From assembly GCA_031213475.1 (NCBI GenBank), contig JARUPZ010000020.1:1972475-2036474 (forward strand): 64,000 bases of DNA, written 5' to 3'. Source of the DNA: Nereocystis luetkeana (taxonomy: Eukaryota; Sar; Phaeophyceae; Laminariales; Laminariaceae). Under the pieces are notes generated by a model that ran no database searches, was not told the origin of the DNA, and saw only the letters and a program-made list of their open reading frames with translations. The position numbers and the translations under genes were made by a program. How positions within the stretch are numbered: the first letter of the stretch is position 1; every line of letters starts with the position of its first letter. This document shows, one piece after another, positions 40,601 to 52,600 of the stretch.

Positions 40601-43600
40601 GTCCCACAACCCACACGAAACAAAACGAACGAAAGAGATGGCAACACGAGTATGGTGACCAAAACAGCGAGACGAAAAACCTCTGAGGTAGGTAGGACTA
40701 CAGCAGTGTCATCGTTTGGGGGACCAAGCCCCCCAAATTACACCACCAGTCCGCCCCCAAAACGTGAATAAAGGATCTCAACTGTTCTATTTGCTGCACC
40801 GCAGCACAGAAACAGGGGAAAAACTCAACTCTGATTCCAAGCAATTTGTCCTCAAAACGCGAGTGCAGTCCCAAAAGAGGTTGTAAAAGCTGGGTGGGAT
40901 TTTTTTTTTTTCACTCGGCCGCCGGAGTGTGCCACCTAAAATTGACCCATTATTTGTTTTTTGTTTTTTAAAGTGACGGCTTGACAGCAACGGCCCACTG
41001 CGTGATTGGGAGATGGTACAAAAATTGGCGTCCCGAGTTGCAGTGGTTGATTAGCAATGCGGCACGACGGGGCGAAACGATGAACTCATCCTACCCTACC
41101 CCACCTGCTGGGTGCAAAGGTTGACAACATCAAAAGTTACCAACCATTGTCATCTCTAACTTGACCACGGGAGAAACGAAAAACGAAAAACGAAACGCAC
41201 GCACAGCGCGCGCCGCAGAGCAAGACACAGCACAGCACGCACCTCATCGTCATCGAAGGCGTTACGCGACGCGGCCCGCCGCCTCATCATCTCCCCCTCG
41301 CTCAGCTCCCCCCCAACGTCCTCCTCCTCCTCCTCCTCGTCATCATCATCATCACTCTCGTATGCCCCCGGCCCGTTAGCCCCCCTCCCCCCTCCCCCCC
41401 CCCCTCCCCCCCCTCCCTTCCCTCCCCCACCGCCACCACCTCCATCTTCGTCGTCATCGTCGTCCGAGCCCCTCCCCCCGCCTCCCCTCCCGCTGCCAAC
41501 TCCTGCGATGTATTTTTCTTTCGACATTCGACGGGAGCGCTTGAACTCCGTAGGTACCACGAAGGTTCGCGGATCGATTCCTCGAGTCGTAAAGTTTTCG
41601 AACGTCACCACCGCTTTTACGGTCATCATGAGGGGTACTGACACCTGTGTCGGAGTCGGGTGGGGGTCGGGTCAGGTTGGGTTGGGTTGGGTTGGGGGTG
41701 GGAGTAAGAGGGGGGGGGGGGGGGGGGGGGCGAGTTTAGACAAGGCAGTGACATTTAGGGTAGCGACATCGAAATAAACAGCGAATACGTCAACGAGACC
41801 ACAACATAACAAAAACAGAAGCAGCTGCATCACCACCCCCACCACCACCACCACCACCACCAACTAAAAACACCATCAGTCCCAAGGGTCCACGAAAAAA
41901 AAAAATCCCTACACCCCACTACCCATTATCGGGACTCAGACAGGGGGGGGGGGCATACTGAAACCAAGAAAAATACAATCAAACAACAACAAAAAAAAAC
42001 TCGCATTTTCGTCATTTTGGCACTGTTTTTTTTTTTTTTGTTCCCCATCTTGACGCTGGGAAGGAGTGTCGGTCGGTTTCTCTTTTTGTCGAGCACCTTG
42101 CCAGCAACCCGAACCCCTCCGCCTCCATGCGAAGTCACCACGCACGTGCGTGCATTCCACGTTCACTGGAAATTCTCCCCCCGGTATGAATCCCACCACC
42201 ACCACCAACACCAACACCAACACCAACACAAAAAAAGTTGCCCATTAACGCGACAACTACCACCGCCGCTATGCACCGCCCCAACGATCCCCCAAACCCC
42301 GCAGCCTGGCGCGAGGTCGCCGGCCTGTCGAACATCCCACCTTTACTGGAAACCCTTCCTGCGGGATGCCGGCCAGCGACAGCACGGAGCGAAGCCTCGC
42401 CGCCATGTCGTCCTGAAGCGAACAAAAAAACAACCATGAACGGAAAGAGGGGAGAGGAAGTGCGCAGGGGCAGGAGCGTTTTAACCACTCGGCCCAGCCA
42501 CCACAAGATGGTTAATCGTCCACGCCGAAGCAAAATGGTCGACAGTCCCCGCATGAACTCTTCATCAGGAACATACGTATCACTCTCCGAGAAATTTCCC
42601 AGGAACAAAAATAAGTGTAAACAGAGAGGAGAGAGTTTGTCAGTCAGGGGCAGCAGTTCATCACGTACCCCAGCTTCGAAAAAATGGTCTTGATATACGT
42701 ACTTCACATAAATTCTCTACAAACATCTTCATTTTCGAGAAATTTCCGAGAAATTTCCGAGAAATTTCCCAGGCGGTCGGTCGGGGCTATACATAGGGTT
42801 CGAGTAGAGTGGTCATAGTCGAGTATAACTACAACCATCTTGACGAAGGGGGGCCAAGATCTACGTAAACAATTTCGTTGACAGGCCACACACAATAATT
42901 TCCGACAAAGTCCAGTCAGGCGGGGTCAAAGGGGGTCGAGTGTTCACCGTCAAGTACACTCCAACCACGTCGACAAGAGCTGGGTCAATGCCTACACAAC
43001 TAGGTTGACATCCCACACCAAGCCTTCGACGGACAAAGAAATATCGATCTTCGATCTCGAGAATCGAGTGGAGATCGCCTTTGCCCCCCCCTCCCCCTCC
43101 CCCCCCCCCCCCCATGTAAGTCGATCTCAATCTCGATCTCCAATACTGATTGAACGGTGATGATCCTCACCCTGACGGAAAGTATTTCGAGGGCGGGCAT
43201 GATGTGCTTCAACTTCAGCGGGTAGTCGTGGGCCATCCAGACGCTCGCCTTAACCTGCTTGTTAATCTGACGGTGTACCTGTGCTCGAAAAACAAAAAAG
43301 AAGAGCGAAAAACAAGACAAAAAGCAAAAAACAAGACAAAAAGCGAAAAAGCAAAGAAGAGAAGAGCAGAAATGAACGCAAGGTAATACACAGTTATGAA
43401 GAAGAAAAAAATAGAACCAGAACCACCGCACAGCACAGCACAGCACAGCACAGCACAGCACAGCAAGGCAAAGCATTAAAACAACACTTAATCTTCGTGG
43501 GTATCAATACAACGCAATCCCCTCCCCCTCCCTTCATGCGACTCGCCGGACACCTCACGTTTCGCTTCGCGCTTGGCGCAAGCAATGTCTGCCTGGTCGG

Positions 43601-46600
43601 TGAAAACCCGAACATGCTCCGTCCCGGCATTGTACGGATGCGAGGGTCTATGGTCGTACGACTACGGCCATGAATGAGATCGAGTACATCTCTCCTATCG
43701 AGTACATCTCTCCTATCAAGTACACCCCCACACCCATGATATCGATTACCTCCCACTCCCCCCCCAACACACGCCTCACCTTTTCCTCGTTAAGGTCCTG
43801 ACTGCTCTTCCAGAACGGCTTCTGGAACATGCTGGCGCCTACAGAGGCCCCCTTCCGCAGACCCCCGGCCATGCTCCCCGACCCCCCCCTCGCACTGCCT
43901 CCTCCCGCGGCTTCCTCCTGCGCTATCGCTTCCCGAGCCTTGGCAAGAAGCGCCTTGTCGTTCTTGGAATCGAAGTACTTGTCTTTCGGCACGTACTGGA
44001 CCACGTTGCCCCCTTTGCGAGTGGTCTGATTGGTCGGTCGATTCGGTTTTGGTCGATTCGGTTTGGTCGTTAGTTGAAAAAAAAAATGGTCGATCGGTAC
44101 GTTGGTTGGTTAGGTGGTTGCAGCAGTCAGGAACAGAGTAGGTTAAGTGCAAAAAATCAACGCTTAATAAAATGTGCCGGGAGACATGTCAAGAACATCA
44201 ACCGCTCAACCAATCGGCTGGACTCGCAGCTGACGTGTACCTGTATTCGAAACAATTTTAGAAAACCGCAGTACGTACCGCAGAAATCAGCACGTTCCAG
44301 GTGTAAACTATTAATACCAGGTATTGGGTCCGTGGTATACGGACAACGGGATACAACGAAACATAAGCGTATGTTGCTTCTATAAACTCCAACCGCTTGA
44401 TCGGTTCGGTTCAACTCAGAGCTGACGTACTTCAAATATGTTTTCATGAAAACGGTACATGACATCGATGCAAAAACACGCAACGCTCTGGACGTGAATA
44501 CACGGAACGCTTGCGCACTACAAATCAAGACTAAATTATCCTTTTGACTTCCTGCCAAAGTGGGATGGATGCGCAGCTATCGGTCCCTTGGTGTGGGACA
44601 CATTCACCCATAAAAAACAGGCGCATGTTTGCTCCTAAAAAAAAAATTGCTGACACCATACCTTCATCTGCATGCTCCCAAGGTACTGGTAGGTCGAGCA
44701 CTTGTACCCCGCCATCGAGGTCTGGACAGGCTGCCCTCCCTCCAGCTTCTGCGACTCCTTGAAGACCGTCTTCTTAGCCTTAAACTGCGTGCTATCCACC
44801 CCTCCCTGGAGCCCCACGGGCGACAAAACGAACAAACACAGCACGGCGTCAGAACGTACCCGGTACGAACTATTACACTACGTGCTGTCATGTTGTAGGT
44901 TATCACGCAAACACGTCAAATGCAGAACGGCTGATCGAACTATTTACAACCGAGTACCAGAGATCACGCACGGAAGATCGTGAGCGAGTACCGAACACAA
45001 GCGTCGCACTCACAACCTGATATTTATTGTACCGGTGCCACACATGAAAAAAAGAAGAAGAAAAAACATCGAACAGCAACGGCAACAACAGCACCAACAA
45101 CTACAACAAAAGCAACAGCAACATCAACAACAACGGCAAAGAAGACAACCAAAGACAGAAGGGGAGGGCGATCGATAAGCGGCATTCACATCGAATAGAA
45201 GACACCTTAAAACTGCCCTCCCTACAATCTAAACATCACACTGTCAGCCGAGTACACGGCGTGAGTCCATCGGCGCCTCGCGTAACCCTCGCGGCTGGCT
45301 TGGCTGTACATTGTGCCACCGCCATTAGGCCGTAACCATAAACATCGACCGCGACATCAAACGCAACCCCAACCATAGCCCACCGTGACCTCAATAGTAA
45401 CCGTAAACTCAACCGCTACATCACCTTTAACCTTAACCGGAACTCATAATCAACCGTTACGGAAAAAAAAAAAAAACAATCGTAACCGAAACCGCAACGG
45501 TATAATCAACCATAGTCGTAGCATCAATCCACACCATAACCTCACCCGTAACCGTATGTAACATCAACGACACCGTGATCTCAACCGTAAACTCAACCAC
45601 AACACGAACAGTAACGCCAACCGCAAACCTCAAACAACACCAAAGCCCCAACCGTCCCGTAAGCCCTAACTTCATTCAACCGGACAGCAACATCGAAACC
45701 GTCCTTCCAACCTCAACCGCAACCCCCCACCAAGCCCTCCCAGAATAGAGCGCGTGACACACCTTGTTCGAAGACGCCATGAGGTTGTGCACCGCCTTGT
45801 CCACCTCCCTGTTTGTCTGCCACTCCAGTCGACGCAGGGCGTTGTACACCTAAAAACGTCGCAAAAAACAGCAACACGCCATCCAGGGCGTAGGTAGGTG
45901 TGAGTCCATTGGGAGGGTAAACCAACGCAAGACACGCACGCTGGCTACGTATGGTGCGTTCCCATACGGCGCCTGCAAAAAAAAATAGCACCGTGTTCGG
46001 ATTCAGACAGCGGTAGTAGGTATTCATGCTCGTTAGGGACCGTTTTTAACGACATCGTCAAAAATTTCCAAATTGGCAAGTTTTTGGAAATTTTGATTTT
46101 CAACTCTTTGCTAAAAACTCGCCAAATGAAAAGGCACGTCCAAATTTCCATAAACTTGCGCGGGATCCATCCATAAAAAAGCTTGGCGAAAAACTTGCTA
46201 AATTGGACAAATCCATATTTCCAAAAACTTGCCAATTTGGCAAGTTTGTTGCCAAATACGTGTCGTAAGAAACGACCCTTAGCAATAATATGATACTTCT
46301 ATAGAGGCGGGCCACCGGGCCAGAGTGTTGACTGAAAAAACAAAAAAAAAACCCTGCTGTGCCAGGTATGCTTGTACGTAGTACATTAGACTTTCTCTTG
46401 TGTAAATGCTACACATCGGATCGGGAATATAAAGCCCGTTTTGATGTTCATATCAGATATCAAATGTTGCTTATATTACCGAAAATGGTGGTACTCCTTT
46501 AAATGCTCCACAAATCGGACAAATCAGATAGATCAAACAGATCAGATAGATCCCCACTTCAAGGTCTAGATATTTCAGAGCAGACAGATTCCTGATCTGT

Positions 46601-49600
46601 GCAGGTACGAGCTAGCTCATGTTCTCGGGCGAGAGCTGAAGTATCTGCTTGATTACAGCACATATTTCTTGGGTTGGGATCTGTATCATACAGATCCTGC
46701 GCAACATCTTATAACGGCAGCTTAGGATCTAGATGATCTGTAGACGATCTATCTGTAGATGGATGTATCCAAACGTGTCAAAAATAGTCACCCGTCAGTC
46801 CGGAAAAGTAAGAGGACCATTTGGGCAGCAACAGTGATACCCCAAGCGGTCATTGTGTTGACGGACAGAGCGGTACCTTTCGTGCATCACAAACAGTGCG
46901 CACGTACGTACCAACACGGTGTGTACAATACGTAAAACTTCACCGGGCTAACATACAAGTATACCGAAGACTTTTGCCCAATCAAGCAAAATATCGAGAG
47001 TACACAACGTCATGTCAAGGGGGAGGAGGGGGGGGGTGTACTCGATAGGAGAGATGTACTCGATCTCATGCATGGCCGTAGTCGTATAACCATAGACATG
47101 GCAAGGCAATAGCGGTAGTGAAGTTTCACTCGATGGGATCCACTATTCCGGGGAACCATAGAAAATAGGACCTACGGTACACACACAAACCCATATATTT
47201 CCCTATTTTTTCTCACAATATTTGGTCCTATTTACTACGGCCCCCCGTAACATTAATCGGACCAGGTACGTAACCACATTGACGCCTCATTCCTTTCAGA
47301 CCAGCAGTCCCGTTTTGGGGGCAAACCACGCAAACTTCACGTATTACGTGGGACCATAGTTACTAGGACCAAATCTTGCTAGTAAAAATGGCTAAATATA
47401 TACCTGGTAGGTTTTTATGTATACCATAGGCCCTATTAACTATGGCCCCCCGTAATAATACGTGGCAGATCACATCGAGTAGTGTTGGCTAACGCTACCT
47501 ACTTACACCCCCCCGCCTCCCTTGGCATAATGTTGTGTACACCCGCAAAAACATTGTTCGGGCAGCAGTAGTCGGCCGCCCCCGGGCCCGGGTGGTAGCG
47601 CATTTATCGGGCTCTAATAATTGCCATGCCACCGCGAACAAGCCAGGGGCTGTACGGTACAGAAAGCAGACACCTATCCGTATTTTGCAGTTATATTACA
47701 GTAGGTGGTACCTTCGACCTGGTGTGGGTCAGAGCAAACCACAGAAAAAAAAGAAAAAAAAACTTGCCATCAGACACCGGCTATATTCATGCACTTTTTA
47801 CATACATGATTTTCATGGTATTCACATATCAAGCATGACATAACCGCATTGTGCATGTTGTCATCCTCTATAGAAAATTAGTGTATGTATGTATATATAT
47901 ATATAAAATATCAATTTCGTGGATTCAAGTCTCACCGAGTGCATACCACTCGTGAGGAGTTTTTCTTGCACAAAAATTGACTAGCGGAAAGCGCGAAAGT
48001 GTGAGTTGGCAACATTTGATGAAAATCGACGAGCAGTGGGAATGCTGAACCCTATGCGCGATAAAAAATAAAGGCACGTACCAGGGCGGAGAATGAACGA
48101 CACCTGTGACCACGAGCTTTGTCCAGAAGAAGACTGCTGAGGGCAAAACCTCCTTCGAGTTAAGCTGGAAAGTGAAAGCGATGATCAAATATAAATATAT
48201 TTAAAATATATATAAATATATCCTGCGTGAGGTCATACAAAACCCCGTACCGGGTACGTGGTACGCGCGATCGAAGTATCGCACACCTTGCAAATACAAA
48301 TTTCGACGAGATCCCCGATCTCACAGCCAATGCATACCAGGTACCAGGTATATATATATATATATTTCATTTTATAAATATTATTTTTTTATGAGCACTG
48401 TTGGATAACCCAGCAGTACGCCCGTGGTAATCACTTGGTATGCCCAACTAGATTACAGCAGTACTATTGTCTGCCGCGCCAGCTACGCGCTTACCTGGTA
48501 TGTATATACTTGGTGCTTGGTGTCGCATAGCGGGTATACCTTAACTCCGCCCGCATGAGGGCCGGGTATTCAATGCTCGGCCGACTCACTAGCACAAAAA
48601 AGGTACGTACCCTTAAAAGGTACTTTCTGTACCATATTCTCGTGTCGCTGCAAGCGCGAGAGGATGAGAAACAGTAGCAACATTCGACAAAAATCGATTC
48701 TCTTTCAACATTCAGCCCCAACTCAGACAGCAGCAGCAGCAACAGCAGCAGCCACCCCCTTTATTTCGCGTGGTACATCCATCCACACCAAACCCCCCGC
48801 CGACCACGAGAATGATGAAACTCAAGACCGCGGCAGCACTCGCATGTAATACCCTCGATTTTTTGGCGCGGTGAACCTATACAGCGAAACACCGGGAGGG
48901 CCGCGGCTATCCAACAGCAAAACTCCGCCGCGGCTACACAGAAAGACAGACGAGAGACAGCAGCCAGAGAGCGCAGTAGCAGTACCTTCGACTTCGTGTG
49001 GTCCACCCTAAGCAGAACTCCCGGCGTCTCAGAGTTCTTTCCCATAAACACCAGGCTAAGCCTGCCGCGCTTCAACTTAAATCTGGCCCCGACGCCGACG
49101 ATGGTGCTGTCCACTCGAAGCCAAGAGCCGCACTTCCAGATCCTGTTTTTTTGTTTTCCCCGTCGTCCGTAAGAACAAAAAAAAAAACGACAAGTTAAGA
49201 CATTAATATGGACCAGGTACCAGATATGATGCTTCAATAAATATTCACAGCCAAAATGCGATGAGCGAGGCCGACCCAAGGCAATCGCAACACGACCGAG
49301 GCTCTCTCTCCCCCAGCAAGCAAAACGGACGCATGTGATATCCACCACCCCGCTCCCGTAGAGCCTGCGAGCGACGGAAGCCCACCCACACCCTCTCGCC
49401 CAACCCCCACCCATCCACCCTCTACTGTACCAACCCATTAACCCTCCCGCCTAACCAGCCCCCCCCCCCCTCCACTCCCCTCCTTTCCTGTACCCACCCA
49501 CCCACCCACCCACCCACCCACGTTCTTACCTCCCCCCTTCCCCCCCTCTTCCATCCACCAACCTATCCGCCCACCACCGCCCGCCTAACCATATCGACCA

Positions 49601-52600
49601 CCAACCCCCCCTACCCCGGCCCCACCGAACCGCCTATCGCACAACACCCACCCACCCTGACATAAGTACCGCAAAATATCACACCCGGGTGATAATACAA
49701 CACACGCCCTAAAATGGATTTACGAGCCCATCCTCTCCGACGCAAGGCCAAGGCTATATAGGGCGCCCGTGCACAATGGCAAAAAAAACGGCTTTGGAAG
49801 GGTCTTATAAATATCTCGTCAAAAGACCTCGTCGAAAGATCTCGTCGAGATATATTTTCACCGTAGGACCCATCGCTTCGGCGAGTTTCGCTTTCCCAGT
49901 CGTCGAAAAATTCAGCTTGGAATTATCGCGAGGGGGTGTGATATATTATCACACGTGTTCTAACCCTTTTAGGACTGCAGTCCCATTTTGGGGACACACT
50001 ACTTATAATTTGAGTGGCTTGTCCCCACAACGTGACTGCTAACATGGATACGGTACCTACTGTAGTACAGACCCACCTCCGCCCATCCACCCCCCCCCCG
50101 CCCCCCCCCCGCCCCCCCCCCAACCGCCTACCGCCTACCTATAGGTGTCGCTGGGAGCGACCGCCTGCATAAGAGGGGCCATCAAGAAGGCAGCCGAGAA
50201 ACTCCACTTCATTTCCACGTAAAAGTCCTGCGCAGAGGGATGAAAAAAGAAAACCGAGGGAGAGAGAGAGAGGATGACGCGTTTTGATTTCGTCTCCCCG
50301 ATTTCGGAAAAAAAATAAATACCTCATCAGCTCTCGTAATCGGGAGTTGTTCTGAATGCAAGCAATGCATCAATCAATGTGCTGGGTTTCGGAATTTGAA
50401 ATTGACACACCGACCGGGTGCATATTGAAACCTACCTGATATTGATAGTATTGATAGTATTGAGATGTATACATACATATTGATATTGTTATTGATACGT
50501 ACTGGTGTTGATAGACCTATTGACATTGATACTGGTATTAATATGCAAGCTGATCTACTGTACATACAATGAAAAAAAACTCAGCTATAACATCGAAAAA
50601 TTCACGCCTTGGACAGGCCATCGATTTATCTACTAGTAGTAGACCTTCCACGGCAGATCTATTGCAGATCTTGTATGACCTAGCTCATGTTGCAGGGTGG
50701 GACTCGTGTGATCTGCATGATTTAGCACACACGTTTCCTGGGTGGTATCTGCCCTAGAAGGCACGACCTCTCACGAACGGCAGGCAAGGAATTAGATGAT
50801 TTACAACAGACAGATCAGATAGATCATCATCTGTCTGTCCGAGGTCTAGAATGTTTCCCTCGAAACCCATCTCCGCAGGTTGCGTGTGATACTTATAACT
50901 CGATCGAAAAACATGCACCAGCCAAACAAACAGCAAGAAAAAAGGACTGAAGTAAAGAGAAAGCAAAAAGATGGAAAAACACACAACCCCGACCCAAAAA
51001 AAAAGCAAAAAAGGAAGAAAGAGAGAAATGTAGGAAGGATGAGAAAAACACGAAAAAAAACCAGAAAAACTCACGGGAATGCCCTCGAGGATATCCAGCA
51101 GATGAGGCAGCCGCTTCTTCCACCTCACCCAGGTCAACAGCTGAGCTCGCATGTAAACCTTAGGGAAGGCAAAAACAAACACAAGACGCAAAATATTAAA
51201 GCGACAAAAAAACGGGATGCACGATCACAAATGGCGGGTAGGCGAACAGGCGTACGTTCATACAATTGGGGCAGAACATCGCTGCGTTAGGATAGCAGAA
51301 CAACAGCGCAACAAAACAGCAGCACAGCAGTACAACAGCGAAGCAGTGCGCGTACACCAGTTGCTGCGCTGCAGCCAGCCAGCACGCAGAGCAGTACAGC
51401 TCACAGCAGCAGACCACAGCAACGACCGCACACCACAACACGACAGCACTGCACAGCAGTTCGTCATCACAGCAGTACATCTGCACGGCCGTGCACACCA
51501 GCTCCAGCTCAACAGCAACACCGCCCAACACACCAACAGCAGCACAGCCCGACACACCAACAGCAGCACAGCCCAACACACCGACAGCAGCACAGCACAA
51601 CAGCAGGCACAGCCCAACAGACCAACAGCAGCACAGCACAACAGCAGGCACAGCCCAGCAGACCAACAGCAGCACAGCACAGCACAGCACATCGGCACAA
51701 CAGCTGCACGGCAGCATCAGCAGCAGGACCTGCGGGAGAGCTACTGTAGTTACCTGTCTGACGATGGCCTGGTCTCCCGTGAGCACAGCTTCGTCCATGA
51801 GGTGGTATCTCCGTCCGCTCTTGATGTCCACGTTCGCGCCCGCCTCCAGCATGGCCTGTGTTCGTCACGTTCGTCATGTTGTCGTCATGTTGACATGTTG
51901 TCATGCCATCAATTGATATGCATACATACGACCGTCTTATCAATACCCGGGTAGCAATTCTTTGTCCGCAAGTTGCATCACAAGCGTTGACATTCAACCC
52001 ACCGGTTAGCTTGCCACGCGGGCATACCACAGAGGTGTAACATATCTCTATTTGATAGGAGGAAGCCTCGGCACGGGTAGAAAGAGTGTGTATGCTGGGC
52101 GTCGGGGACGGGTAGGAAGAACGGCTCTTCGAAAAGAACGCTGGACGTCGACGGGTACTAATAGCATACAATCGCGGTTCATCGCTGGCAATCATTGCTA
52201 ATGACGGTCATCACCGCCTGCTAGCAAGGCTTCAATGCATGTAGGTACCCATTGTTGGCGTTAATTGTCGGCACTCTATTTTACACTACTACGGGGGACC
52301 ATAGCTAATAGGACCAAATATTGTTATTAATAGTAGAAATGGTGAAATGTATAGGTTTCTATCTATACCACAGGTCCTAATAACTATGGTCCCCCGTAAT
52401 AGCTTTCACTGCTGCTGATAGCATTTTCGGCAAATTTGTTGTGTCAAAAGCTGGCATCTTGGCAATCATCGTCGTTGTGTTGCCGTAGTGGTGATCAATC
52501 CCGGCACGTTGAGCCAGATCAGATACATCATTTCCACTCGGTGATCGTTGTGTTGCCGTAGTGGTGATCAATCCCGGCACGTTGAGCCAGACCAGATACA

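Noticed and set aside
40787-40890. A further M2 MITE
   Set aside because: CACCGCAG and GCAGTCCC words are present, but the ends and spacing are too degraded to be sure.
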